Below, in pieces: positions 1 to 13,612 of a stretch of DNA of 64,000 bases. Within the stretch, counting starts at the first letter, position 1. The number at the start of each line of letters is the position of its first letter. The notes beneath the pieces were generated by a model. The model saw only the letters and a program-made list of their open reading frames with translations, did not search any database and had not been told where the DNA came from. A program made the position numbers and the translations under genes. The DNA lies in contig CAMCLK010000003.1 in assembly GCA_945875585.1 (NCBI GenBank), positions 1-64,000 on the forward strand, read 5' to 3'. The stretch comes from Candidatus Kuenenia stuttgartensis (lineage in GTDB: Bacteria > Planctomycetota > Planctomycetia > Gemmatales > Gemmataceae).

Positions 1-1292
1 ATATTGTCTGGAAGGCGAAGCACCAAGGCAGGGTTGATGCAATCCAAAGGAAGCAAGGTGCGGCGCAGCACAGCGCGGAACTGATCGAGTCGCTCGCGGT
101 CCAGTTCCAGACCGTCCCATGGGCCCGATTCCAGTTGCTGTTCACGAACAGGGCCGCCCAATCCAGAATCGAGAACGGCATCTTGGCTCATCGGTGGCGA
201 AGCGATTACCGCCGCCACCGCCCAAGCCCGCGAAGGATCGTTGGCGGAAGTGGAAACGCACGCAAGAGCTCCACTCAAACCAAGATAGGGGACAAAATTT
301 CCCTGTGGATATTCACCCGATGGCCCGCCACGGGACGAAAACACGGTATCAGCACCAGGAACCGTGTGAATAGTAAACCGATCGCGAGTGGATCGCCGCT
401 GCTGCAAGGCTCGGATGGCCGCCACCGGGGCAACAGCCATGGGAACCTCGCCCCGCAGCATGGCGCGCCAAGGTTCAGCTTCGGGCTTTGCCGCAGAGCG
501 TTTCTGTAACCGGGCCAAAAGTTCCGCCGCGCGAACAAAGCCAGTAGAACCCAGCAAGCAACGGCCAGAGTCTAAATCGAACTCCATGCCGAAACGCGCC
601 TGCTCATCCAACCGTTCCGAACGGGCCCTGTCTGACGCGCTCAGTCGCTCGACAACGTGGCTGGTTGCAATTTCATAAAAGGCCCGCCGGCGCTCTTCTG
701 GAGACAGTGGCGTGGGGGTCCAAGCGGGGCGCCCCGTTTCGACGCTCCAAAACTCGATAAGGTCTGCTGTTTCGCGCCAAGTAAGGGGGGCGCGGATGGC
801 GCGGCCGAATTTCGCTTCAAAGCGACGGTTGCGCCCGGCATCGTCAAACAAATCGTTACGGCACAGCAAGACCCGCAGGTCGCCATGAACGGGAAGGCCA
901 AAGGTTTTCCCTTCCCACCGTGCGAGGCGATCGCGCCAGACCTGGATCAGATTACCCCAGGCGATCTCCGAAGCGGGGCTCGTCAACGCGTTGGGAACAG
1001 GCAGCAGGTCGCCGGCAACACGTCCAAGGTCTGCCGGAGGCACGAGGGCGACATCGACATTTTTTAATGCGCCCGATGGTTCTGGCATGGAAACCAGTTC
1101 AACAGTGGCCCCCGTTCGACGCGTGATTCCCGACAAATGCGCTTGAATCCAAGCAGTTAATGGGCCGGGTGGTACGCCCAAACGCAGGTTGGTAGAGGCA
1201 CCCCTGGCAACAGAATGAAGCAGGCATGCGGCACCCGCGGAGGCCAAAACCTGCCGGCGGGAATGATTTCGTGTGGTTCTTGCGTGATTCAT
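1..1292 (-). CDS. Tat-exported extracellular solute-binding protein (partial)
   Basis: The frame is open from an ATG at 1292 to the left edge, about 430 codons with no stop in the window, so the C-terminus is missing. The N-terminus carries a twin-arginine signal, SRRQVL at residues 11-16, followed by a short hydrophobic stretch rich in Ala, Leu and Cys. The mature part reads like a family 1 bacterial extracellular solute-binding protein: a TFGLPVHGD segment is followed by a CRNDLFDDAGR segment and a PLTWRETADL segment, the order usual in sugar-type binding proteins. It would bind a solute outside the membrane and deliver it to an ABC permease. No permease gene is in the window, so the substrate is unknown. 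Family assignment rests on motif recognition only. Confidence 0.72.
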   Translation of the reverse strand, partial: MNHARTTRNHSRRQVLASAGAACLLHSVARGASTNLRLGVPPGPLTAWIQAHLSGITRRTGATVELVSMPEPSGALKNVDVALVPPADLGRVAGDLLPVPNALTSPASEIAWGNLIQVWRDRLARWEGKTFGLPVHGDLRVLLCRNDLFDDAGRNRRFEAKFGRAIRAPLTWRETADLIEFWSVETGRPAWTPTPLSPEERRRAFYEIATSHVVERLSASDRARSERLDEQARFGMEFDLDSGRCLLGSTGFVRAAELLARLQKRSAAKPEAEPWRAMLRGEVPMAVAPVAAIRALQQRRSTRDRFTIHTVPGADTVFSSRGGPSGEYPQGNFVPYLGLSGALACVSTSANDPSRAWAVAAVIASPPMSQDAVLDSGLGGPVREQQLESGPWDGLELDRERLDQFRAVLRRTLLPLDCINPALVLRLPDN

Positions 1293-1363
1293 GACATTGG
1301 TATAGGTAACATGATAGTGCAAGGGAACATGATTCGAATCAGCCAGCCATTTCAGGTGACACC

Positions 1364-1918
1364 ATGAAGGTTCAGTTGATTGTCCAAAACGATGGCCCGA
1401 TGAAGGGGAAAGTCGTTCCAATAACAGTACGAGAATTCACGATTGGCAGAGACCCGTCATGCCAATTGAAGCCGGGCAGTGATGCTGTTGCTGCCAAACA
1501 TTGCATGATACGCGTGGCCCTGCCCGACATCACGGTGGAAGACCTGGGCAGCACCACCGGAACGATGGTTAATGGCCAAAAAATCGCGGCCAAAACCGTT
1601 CTGAAAGGCGGCGAGAAGCTGTCTGTTGGCCCCTTGCATTTTCAGGTTGTGGTGGAAAGACCCGCTCCCATTCGCAAGCCCACGGAAACAAGCGACGACG
1701 ATGCCGCAGCCATGTTGATGGACGGCGATGAGCCATCGACACCCGCCACGCGATCGGAAGCCGCGGCAGCCAGCGCGGTGCAAGATAATCAAGAAAAGCC
1801 GAAACCAGCTGCATCAGGTGGCCATGGCAATGCGCCTGCGGCAGGCGCCGCCCCGGAAGAGAAGAAAAGCAGTGCCGACGCCGCACGCTCTCTTCTCGAC
1901 AAGTTCAAAAAACGTTGA
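1364..1918 (+). CDS. FHA domain protein
   Basis: A 184-residue cytoplasmic protein with one N-terminal forkhead-associated domain, roughly residues 5-95. FHA domains bind phosphothreonine peptides. Visible landmarks are the GRD at 28-30, a KH pair near 45 and LGSTTGTMVNG at 61-71, which match the conserved GR, SxxH and GS/NG positions of the fold; the usual Ser before the His region is less clear. Residues 105-184 are low-complexity, rich in Ala, Glu, Pro and Lys, and end in a basic stretch. There is no signal peptide or membrane segment. It lies 15 bases before mutY on the same strand and may be co-transcribed. In planctomycetes such proteins usually read out Ser/Thr kinase signalling, and a kinase frame lies 5 kb away; a partner is not shown. 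Confidence 0.85.
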   Translation: MKVQLIVQNDGPMKGKVVPITVREFTIGRDPSCQLKPGSDAVAAKHCMIRVALPDITVEDLGSTTGTMVNGQKIAAKTVLKGGEKLSVGPLHFQVVVERPAPIRKPTETSDDDAAAMLMDGDEPSTPATRSEAAAASAVQDNQEKPKPAASGGHGNAPAAGAAPEEKKSSADAARSLLDKFKKR

Positions 1919-1933
1919 TCCCATTCCAACCCG

Positions 1934-6062
<4,129 letters not shown>

Positions 6063-6066
<4 letters not shown>

Positions 6067-6884
6067 GCCACTGCCTCCAGACCATTCAGCGCCTGCTCAT
6101 ATTGCTGGGCCGACATGGGCAGGTAATGCCACGCCACCTGATTTTCCATGTAGCCAACGCCTTTACCAAGCACCGTTCGGGCCACTACCAACCGTGGCTT
6201 GCCAATGCCCCGGGGAATCAGCGCCTCGGCTAACTGAGCAGTATCGTGGCCATCCACTTCGACGGCATCCCAACCAAAGGCTTCCCATCGGGCGGCCATT
6301 GGGGCCAGGTTGAGGACATCACGCGTAGGGCCAAGGGCTTGAGAACCGTTCGCATCGATGATGGCCGTCAGATGGCTTAATCGATGGTGGGCAGCGAACT
6401 GCGCTGCCTCCCATACCTGTCCCTCATTGCACTCAGCATCGCTGAGGAGGGCAAAAACCCGGGCAGGCGATTGGCGCAGCCTAAGGCCGTGGGCCAAGCC
6501 ACAGGCAACCGAAAGCCCCTGCCCCAACGAACCAGTGGCGACATCGATTCCAGCCAGACAAGCTTCTGGATGAACGCCCAAATGTGTGCCGTCGGCACAA
6601 TAAGTACCCAGCGTGGCCTCATCCATCAGCCCGGCGTGATGCATGGCCACATAGAGTGCGAGTGCCGCATGCCCCTTGCAGAGCACAAACCGGTCGCGGT
6701 TGGGTTGTTCAGTACCGGCATGGCGCAGCAATCCGCCCCAAAGCGTGGCGATGATTTCCACCACGGACAGGGACGAACCGATGTGGCCGACATTGGCGGC
6801 ACGCGACTGTTCCAGTACGCCCCGGCGAATTTTGCCTGCCAGGTCGTTCATGCGCCGAAGGGTGGCGGGGTCGGGGCGCAGCAT
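6063..6884 (-). CDS. Transketolase, N-terminal (ThDP diphosphate-binding) subunit
   Basis: A 273-residue protein equal to the PP domain of a split transketolase and the partner of the gene that follows it. The segments GHIGSSLSVVEI, LCKGHAALALY and GSLGQGLSVACG are typical. The ThDP/metal motif reads SDAECNEGQVWEAA rather than the usual GDGE/LxEG, with the metal-binding Asp and a downstream Asn (DANGSQ) kept. The start is ATG at 6884. The next gene overlaps by ATGA, so the two halves form one operon. A role in the pentose phosphate pathway is the default; a specialised sugar pathway is possible. Confidence 0.9.
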
Positions 6885-7099
6885 GCCCGTCTCCGGTAAA
6901 CCAAAAATCAGGCTGCAACATTAGCAACCTTTGGGCCAAGTCTAGAAGAGGGCAGGTTTAGGAATCCAGTGGGAAAGAGACATTTGTCCGGTCTGCCACC
7001 TTGCGAGACTGGGCTGATCAGAAGTATTTCAGATTAGGTTAAATATTTTGCAAGCCTGTTCCGGAACAGTCAGTCGATCTAATCCAAAAATCAACTGCA

Positions 7100-10000
7100 T
7101 CATTTCTGTACAGCAGCAACTACGTAGTAGGTCTCGATCCGCATGGACCTCCCCCTCGCAGCCACACGCAGGGTTTGCGGGTAAATGTAGAGACTTTTGT
7201 ATATCTTATCAGTAACGAGCTTACTAGAATTATAAGCATAGCCGATTAGCTGATTTGACTGTGTCCTTATCTCAAATTTGTAGCATTTAGGGACACGGCC
7301 CTTGATGGGTGAATCGAGGAATGGCGTCAATACACTCCAGTAAGTTTGAGTCGAATCATATTTTCCAATAACTATATTTGCCAGTTTTTGATTCACAATT
7401 GCAGTAGCCGCTTGTTCATCAATGACAAACCTGAAGGGATCGGTCGGTGGAGCTTTCAATTCCGTGAGTAATACAGTCGAAACAACGGGTTGTCTCAAAG
7501 GAGCGATCGGCTGGTTCATCTGCTCCACTTTCACACGTTCGAGCACATCGGCACGATATTCCTGTGCTGATAGCACCATTCGAAAACCGGTCCGAGCGTG
7601 TCCACCATCCAACGGACCGCGGCACGCCGAACGATGTGAACCAGAACCAGCCGTTTCAAACCAAGAACCTCCTCGCTTGACACGAAAAATTCCGGTGGAC
7701 GGCCCCATAGGATCGACAAGGTTATTCAGATCGTAATTACCATGCCAATCGGAACACCACTCCCAGACATTGCCATGCATATCATAAATACCATAATCAT
7801 TTGGTAGATATGACCGCACAGTGGCCACTCGTTGCTGATTTGGCCCTGGGACTTGCGCACCAAATGGCACGGATCCGTTCACATTCGATTCCATTCCATT
7901 CAGCTTGTCTCCGTGGCTAAAAGGAGTGCTTTTCCCAGACCGGCAAGCGTATTCCCACTGGGCCTCGGTTGGCAGTGTGAACGGATGCTCAAAACGCTCG
8001 GAAAGCTGCCGACAAAAAAGTATCGCATTACTATATGAAACATTATCTGCCGGCCAAGTAGGTGAATATGGTATATTAGGCAAAAACTGGTCAGCATCTC
8101 TTATGATCGTGCGGTATTGAATCTGAGTGGTTTCGGTTACAGCCATATAAAATGGCTGGGCAATTTGAACATCATGAGGAACCTCTTGGGGATCACGCAT
8201 CGGTTCATCAGAAGGAGACCCCATCGTGAACTTGCCATGTGGAACCAAAACCATGGGCAGCGTCACGTTCGGTGCCAGTACAAGCATGATGTTTTTCGGT
8301 AAATTCAATTGCGGAGGTATATCCGGAAGCTTTTCTTCTTCCGCTGGTTCTTCAGGAACCACTGGCAGGCGAACTGCTTGTGGCGCTTCCCGGGGTTCTC
8401 TAGGCATCAGATCAAGAACATCAGGTGCCCGGGGCGGTTTCTCAGTTGGCCGTCTCACGGAATCCGGAACAGGTTGCATGAGTATGAAAGTCACGATGGC
8501 TGGAAACAAAAACAGAACAATACCAAGAATCACCAATAAAATCCATTTCATACCCAAGTTTTGTTTTACTGGCTGTGCAGGCAGTTCAGGTTTTTCAACT
8601 ACGACCGGAATGGGTTTGACAGGTATATTTGCCGAAGAACGCCGAACAGGTGCAGCATCATAACCGGAAAATTCTTTTGCTTTGCGGGATGTCTCGGTAC
8701 CAAAGGCTTTTTTCAACGGCGGCATCAGCTTTTCTGGCTCGATCTTTTCCGGAACCGGCCGATTGGGCAACCTTGTCAGCCATGGATCCTGAGTGCCCGA
8801 GGGAAATTCACCTTGGGGTTGCCTGCCGCGCATAGGCGACACATCCAGCAAATCAGAATTACCAATTGCCTGCGGATCAGCCAGCAGCGCTTCCAGCGCC
8901 TGCGCCATTTCGTTTCCGTTCTGATAGCGATTGGCTCGGCGAGCAAAGCATTTTCGAAGCAACCTTATAGACTCAATACTTATGCCAATTTCCTTCAATT
9001 CACTGTCCTAGTCTCCTGTAGGTGCTCTACCCAAATCGCAAACCAGTAGCTGAAAACCGATAACACCAAGGGCATGGACATCGTCTGCAGGGTGTGGCAC
9101 TTCCCCCTTCTGCTGCTCCGGACTGGCGTATAGCGGAGTATGGCTGCCACGCAACGAACGCGTAAGAATTTCCACCTGACTCAGGGTTCCTTCATATTCC
9201 GCAAAACCATGATCAATCGCCAGTCCGCCAATTCCAAAATCCGCTATCTTTAGGTCAATTCTGCCCTCAGGCTTGCGCATTACCAATACATTTGCAGGCT
9301 TCAGATCGCGATGAACAATTGGAAACTGAAGGGCATGAAGCGGAGCGACCGTTCGCGCCAGCTTGAGTAGCATCTGTAATGCCATCATAACCCTTCGTTG
9401 CCCAGACAGATTCAACCACTCCGACATTAAACCGCAAAGATCCCCGCCGTTGATAAATTCATATTCAAGACATGGCGGGTCGTAGTCTAGCCAGGCCTGC
9501 TGCAGCCTGACAATACCTGGGTTGTTGCCCGAAAGCTCCATGATCCGGCTAAGCAATTCGCTTTCATGGCGTATGTAGCGTGCCAATTCGGGGGTTAGGC
9601 AAAATTTAAGGGCAACTGGCAAAATACCCTTCAGGGTCGGGTGCTAAGCCTTCCAGACCTCACCAAAAGCCCCCATACCCAAAAGATCAACAAGCCGCCA
9701 ATTACCTACAGGCATTTCGCCGGCCTTGTAACGCGGAGGCCGGGCGGGCAATATTTTCAGGATGTCGCGCAGACCCTCCACAACAAAACCGGGAGGAGCG
9801 GAGCGCCCCTCAGGATCTGCAGGCCGCCTGAATAATGATCGGATCATCCCTGGAACCTGTTCCAGATACGCCAGTACCTTCTCCCGCACTTCAAGTTTGC
9901 TTAGTCTTTCAAGAGTTTCATCTCGGGCGGCGGAAGAGTATCGATCATACGTAGCCAATGCCACGGCATGCACTTGCTCCACGGTAGCACGCGCACATTC

Positions 10001-10171
10001 CTTCATCTCGCTAATCCATTGTTCAGGTGTAAACTTCCGTTCAAACCTGCCATGAATATCAATGGCAATGCTGTTGATCCTCTGGGCAAAAGGTTTCTCG
10101 CCCATCAATCCTGAGATGCCCTTTTTGACCACAGCTTTGCAGATGCAGTGAAAAAATGCGTCAAATGCCAT
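7100..10171 (-). pseudogene. Ser/Thr kinase fused to FGE-sulfatase-like domain, interrupted by two in-frame TAG codons
   Basis: A single minus-strand reading frame of about 1,020 codons is interrupted by TAG at 9644-9646 and TAG at 9008-9010, with no frameshift. Before the first TAG lies an N-terminal helical region and the kinase glycine loop LLGMGAFGEVWKA. Between the stops lie the ATP lysine (PVALKFC), the alpha-C Glu (RHESELL), VHRDLKPANVL, KIADFGIGG and ASPEQ. After the second stop the kinase C-lobe ends, then comes a membrane segment (WILLVILGIVLFLFPAIVTF) and an FGE-sulfatase-like domain. All motifs are intact, so the damage is recent, or the stops are read through, or they are sequencing errors. 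The start is chosen at ATG 10171 (or 10177). An intact paralogue lies at 39784-43587. I call it a pseudogene with reservation. Confidence 0.75.
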
Positions 10172-10358
10172 GCGCATACCCCGGAGTATGCCCATATGAT
10201 ACACGATTAGGTAGAACAACCAAGGACTTTAGAGGAAGCTAGAATGGCTTTCAAATCAATACACTTATGGAAAAAGAGATGGTCTGGGGAAGAAACGATC
10301 CATGGCTAAGTACTCAATCCATGGATCCGCTCCGAAAATATAAACAATGCAGCAGGCC

Positions 10359-10838
10359 TTATTTAATTCCGTTGGCCAATTTGAAGACTTCCGTCAAAAA
10401 ACCAGTCGCGTACGATTCAATACCGGGGCTTTCTTCCTCAGAGTTGCCTGCCACGTTGAGAATACTAACGTTGTTGGCGTTCAACCATTCAACAACCGCT
10501 TCGACTGTGATACCTGATTTTTCAATATCAATTTTCAAAGAGGGCTTGTTGAGCTCGAGAATCATGCGCGTTGTCAACTGCTCGCCGCGAGCCTTGAAGT
10601 TTTTGGCCAACTGGATGGTCGCATCCGACCCGCGCACATTCATGCGCGTTCTGTCCGGGTAATTAGGACTTTGCAGCGCCACAATACCGTACCGTCCCGC
10701 ATAGGCCGGACGTTTCCCAGCGAGGGTTATGTATCCTTTGGGCATCCAGCCGCCTGTAGGAATTCCCAAAGCTTGAGCCGCCACCAAGCCTGCTATGTCC
10801 ACACCCGTCTGGCCACCAGAAATCACTTTTGCCAACAT
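10359..10838 (-). CDS. YpsA-like SLOG-family protein (putative molybdenum carrier family)
   Basis: A 159-residue protein of the YpsA-like SLOG group, often labelled putative molybdenum carrier. The start KVISGGQTGVDIAG is the Rossmann-type nucleotide-binding signature, followed by GIPTGGWMPKGY. The C-terminal third contains the conserved NVSILNVAGNSEEESPG segment. I set the start at ATG 10838 because a strong AGGAGGTG ribosome-binding site sits eight bases upstream; an upstream in-frame start would add twelve unconserved residues. SLOG domains are predicted to bind nucleotides or nucleotide-derived ligands; the actual ligand of this family is not settled. A second SLOG protein lies 2.4 kb away at 13228, beyond an ABC-F gene. 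No partner is directly fused. Confidence 0.82.
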   Translation of the reverse strand: MLAKVISGGQTGVDIAGLVAAQALGIPTGGWMPKGYITLAGKRPAYAGRYGIVALQSPNYPDRTRMNVRGSDATIQLAKNFKARGEQLTTRMILELNKPSLKIDIEKSGITVEAVVEWLNANNVSILNVAGNSEEESPGIESYATGFLTEVFKLANGIK

Positions 10839-11160
10839 TAGAACACCTCCTTTTACAACCACACAATCGTTCAATAGAAATTTTGATATTACGCCTTGAC
10901 ACTGGCTGTATTATCGGAATCAATAGAAAACTCTGAGGCCCGAACCATTTCCATCTTGGCGCCTTGAATGATTGGCGCCTAAAACAAATGGCATACTCGT
11001 GCAAGCTTTCAATTGCACCCCGGCAGATTTGCTTTCAGGCTGGCCGGGACATTTGATCAATCAACTAATTGTACATGATGGCGGGCGATGGCACACGAAC
11101 AGATTGCGTTTCCGTGAGTTATCCAATTCCATAACTGTCCACGACACGCTTTTGCTGGCA
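10839..11160. other. Intergenic stretch without a supported gene
   Basis: These 322 bases lie between the 3' end of the ABC-F gene and the start of the SLOG gene, both on the minus strand. They hold the ribosome-binding site of the SLOG gene at about 10842-10852 and a short direct repeat of TTGGCGCC (10956-10963 and 10972-10979). I see no convincing terminator, RNA gene or coding frame. Confidence 0.5.
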
Positions 11161-12969
11161 TCAAGTGGCAGTGCGCCGGCCTTCCAATTCCTGCCAGCGC
11201 TGATAAAGCCGCTCCACACGAGTTTGAGCTTCCTCAAGTGCCTTGCAGGCCGAGTTCAGGATGGCGTTTCCCGCCGTGGCGGAAGCTTCCACCTCCGCAT
11301 GGAGTTTGGCGACTGTCTCCTCGGCCTCGAGCAGTGTGGCTTCCATACCGTCGAGCTCTTTCTGCTCGTGAAAGCCCAGTTTTCGCGCCTTCGGCTGAAC
11401 AGGTGCCCCCTTGGTCCCGCTAGCTTGCGCTGCCTTGGTCGCCTGACGCTGCGCTCGCTCCAGAGCCGTCAGCCACTGGCTGACGCTGGCGTAGCTTGCC
11501 GAACCACCTTTGCCGTCGAGCCCAATCACCTCGGTGCAGACACGATCCAGAAGTTCACGGTCGTGGCTGACAATGACCAATGCTCCTGGGAAATCAGCCA
11601 AAGCCTCTTCTAATACTTCCAAGGCTGGAATATCCAAATCGTTGGTTGGTTCATCCAGCAGAAGCAGGTCAGCGGGCTGAAGCATCATTTGCGCCATGCG
11701 GACACGGGCCTGCTCACCACCGGAAAGCGATCCCACCAGCACATCGATCTGTTCAACACTAAACAAAAATTGCTTGGCCCATGCGGTCACATGCACAGGA
11801 CGACCACGAAAATGAACCTCATCGCCGCTGGGGCAAAGGGCGCGACGCAGCGATTGATTGGGGTTCAGAGCCGTGCGGCCCTGCTCGAACATCACACGCC
11901 TCAAGCCATCCGCGGGAATAACGGTGCCTTCATCTGGTTTATGCTCACCCGCAATGGTGCGAAGCATCACACTCTTGCCACTACCGTTGGGCCCCAGCAA
12001 GCCAAGCTTGGAACCGGGCGTCAGCATCAACTCCAAACCAGAGAATAAACGACGCCCACCCATCGATTTGGCAACGTTTTCCGCCACCAGCAATTTACGC
12101 GACTGACGGCCGGTGCCTACAAAATCGATTCCAGCGGCACCCGCCGCGGTGGTGCGCGCCTTCAGGTCTGCCAATTCACCACGCCGATCCATGGCTTCGT
12201 CAATTCGTGAGGCAGCTTTGCGGGTGCGCGCTGCCGCTTTGCGGCCGAGCCACTCCGTTTCGCGACGCACCTGATTGGCAACCGATTCACGCAAACGTGC
12301 CTGACCTTCGAGAAATTCATCGCGGCGTTCGGTGAACTGGTCGTACGAACCGGTGGCGCGAAAATACCCGGCAGGATAAACCCGGCTGATTTCAAGAATG
12401 TCGTCGGCCACGGCGCGCAGGAAGGCGCGATCGTGCGTAGCCACCACATAACCAAACGACGAGGCGCGCAGCAGTCGCTCGAGCCACACGATGCCAGGAA
12501 GGTCAAGGTGGTTGGTCGGTTCATCCAGAAGAACGATATCGGGCTGAAGCGCCATGGCGCGCGCGATGCTCAGTCGTTTACGCCAACCACCTGATAGATG
12601 AGAGGCAAGCTTTTCGTCGTCGTCGAATCCCACCTGTGTCAACACAATCGACGTGATGGTTTCGCGTTCGTGCTCTTCGATCGACTCATCGGCGAGCGCC
12701 GCCAATACCACTTGGCGCACAGACATGCCTTCGGGGAAAACATCGTCCTGGGCAACGTAGCCGAGCTTTACCGATCGGCGCATGGCGCGGGTGCCGGCAT
12801 CCATTTCTTCGCGACCAACAAGGATCTTGAGAAGAGTTGATTTTCCAGCCCCATTGGGCCCGATCAAACCAATGCGTTCACCCTCACGGATGTCAAACGA
12901 AAGGTCCCTGAACAACGGACGCACACCAAAGGTTTTGGTCAAACCCTGCACACTCAAAAGCACACTCAT
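11161..12969 (-). CDS. ABC-F family ATPase, Uup-like
   Basis: A 602-residue soluble protein with two ABC ATPase domains and no membrane segment, the ABC-F arrangement. Domain 1 has GPNGAGKST, LSGGWRKRLSIARAM and LLDEPTNHLD. Domain 2 has GPNGSGKSV, LSGGEQARVRMAQMM and LLDEPTNDLD. The linker between them is basic and helical, and the last 100 residues are a predicted coiled coil with a lysine-rich approach, which points to the Uup branch rather than EttA. ABC-F proteins act on ribosomes; Uup is linked to DNA transactions and ribosome quality. The start is ATG 12969, giving MSVLLSVQGLTKTFG; an upstream in-frame start adds 24 residues not seen in the family. It is divergent from the SLOG gene at 13228. 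Confidence 0.92.
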   Translation of the reverse strand: MSVLLSVQGLTKTFGVRPLFRDLSFDIREGERIGLIGPNGAGKSTLLKILVGREEMDAGTRAMRRSVKLGYVAQDDVFPEGMSVRQVVLAALADESIEEHERETITSIVLTQVGFDDDEKLASHLSGGWRKRLSIARAMALQPDIVLLDEPTNHLDLPGIVWLERLLRASSFGYVVATHDRAFLRAVADDILEISRVYPAGYFRATGSYDQFTERRDEFLEGQARLRESVANQVRRETEWLGRKAAARTRKAASRIDEAMDRRGELADLKARTTAAGAAGIDFVGTGRQSRKLLVAENVAKSMGGRRLFSGLELMLTPGSKLGLLGPNGSGKSVMLRTIAGEHKPDEGTVIPADGLRRVMFEQGRTALNPNQSLRRALCPSGDEVHFRGRPVHVTAWAKQFLFSVEQIDVLVGSLSGGEQARVRMAQMMLQPADLLLLDEPTNDLDIPALEVLEEALADFPGALVIVSHDRELLDRVCTEVIGLDGKGGSASYASVSQWLTALERAQRQATKAAQASGTKGAPVQPKARKLGFHEQKELDGMEATLLEAEETVAKLHAEVEASATAGNAILNSACKALEEAQTRVERLYQRWQELEGRRTAT

Positions 12970-13033
12970 GCGAAACCCCAGAAGGCAGCTTCCTTCAGGC
13001 AAGCCGGAAACAATTCCATGCACTATAGCGAAC

Positions 13034-13231
13034 ATGGCCATTCTTCGACACGCCGGACAGCCGCTGTTTCCCGACGCGCCCCGACCAAGAGGTCATACCC
13101 CACCGGTCACATCAGATGAGTTTTTGATGAAGCCTTCTGATGACCAGACTTTCCGTGAGCCACGCAAAAGAAATGCCCGCATGGAGCGAATGACATATGG
13201 TCAATTTCACAAACTGGAGGATTGTCGATGA
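13034..13231 (+). CDS. Possible small ORF overlapping the next start codon
   Basis: A 65-residue frame that starts at ATG 13034 and ends in a TGA overlapping the ATG of the SLOG gene at 13228 (ATGA), which would suggest translational coupling. The product is hydrophilic and charged and I do not recognise it. There is no clear ribosome-binding site at 13034, and an internal ATG at 13127 is an alternative. It could equally be leader sequence with a chance open frame. Confidence 0.25.
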   Translation: MAILRHAGQPLFPDAPRPRGHTPPVTSDEFLMKPSDDQTFREPRKRNARMERMTYGQFHKLEDCR

Positions 13232-13569
13232 AAATATTGGTTACCGGCGGCCGCGATTTTAACAACAAGGCCCTTCTTTTCGACACCCTTAACAAACTGC
13301 ATGCCGAAAGCCCAATCACCCTCCTCATTCATGGCGCATCCCAAGGTGCCGATAGCCTGGCTTCAGAATGGGCTAAAGAACACGGGGTAGCCGAAAACGG
13401 CGAAAAACCCAATTGGAAGCTGGGTCGGGGAGCAGGCCTCATCAGAAACAAGGAAATGCTGGCCCAAAATCCAGATCTAGTGGTCGCCTTTCCGGGAAAA
13501 AAAGGAACGGAAGATATGGTGAGAAAAGCGCAAGCCGCCGGCAGAAAGGTCTTGAAAATAGCCGGCTAA
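13228..13569 (+). CDS. SLOG-superfamily protein (DUF2493 type)
   Basis: A 113-residue single-domain protein. The N-terminal KILVTGGRDF and the later LIHGASQGADSLASEWA are the two signature segments of the DUF2493/YAcAr branch of the SLOG superfamily, a Rossmann-like fold predicted to bind nucleotides. The segment GLIRNKEMLAQNPDLVVAFP completes the usual order. I chose ATG 13228 with the ribosome-binding site CTGGAGG at 13214-13220; a TTG two codons upstream is in frame. It is divergent from the ABC-F gene. The family is scattered in phages, plasmids and accessory loci; its reaction is not known. Confidence 0.85.
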   Translation: MKILVTGGRDFNNKALLFDTLNKLHAESPITLLIHGASQGADSLASEWAKEHGVAENGEKPNWKLGRGAGLIRNKEMLAQNPDLVVAFPGKKGTEDMVRKAQAAGRKVLKIAG

Positions 13570-13612
13570 AAGCGATCAGCGGCCCTGCGCGCCTTAATGG
13601 TGGCGCGCAGGG

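Noticed and set aside
7100-10171. Reassignment of TAG to a sense codon as an explanation of the two TAGs
   Set aside because: Several intact genes in the window end in TAG at the expected place (mutY, nnrD, the PmoA-family gene), so TAG works as a stop here.
10956-10979. TTGGCGCC repeated 16 bases apart
   Set aside because: Too short, and no link to a promoter or operator could be shown.
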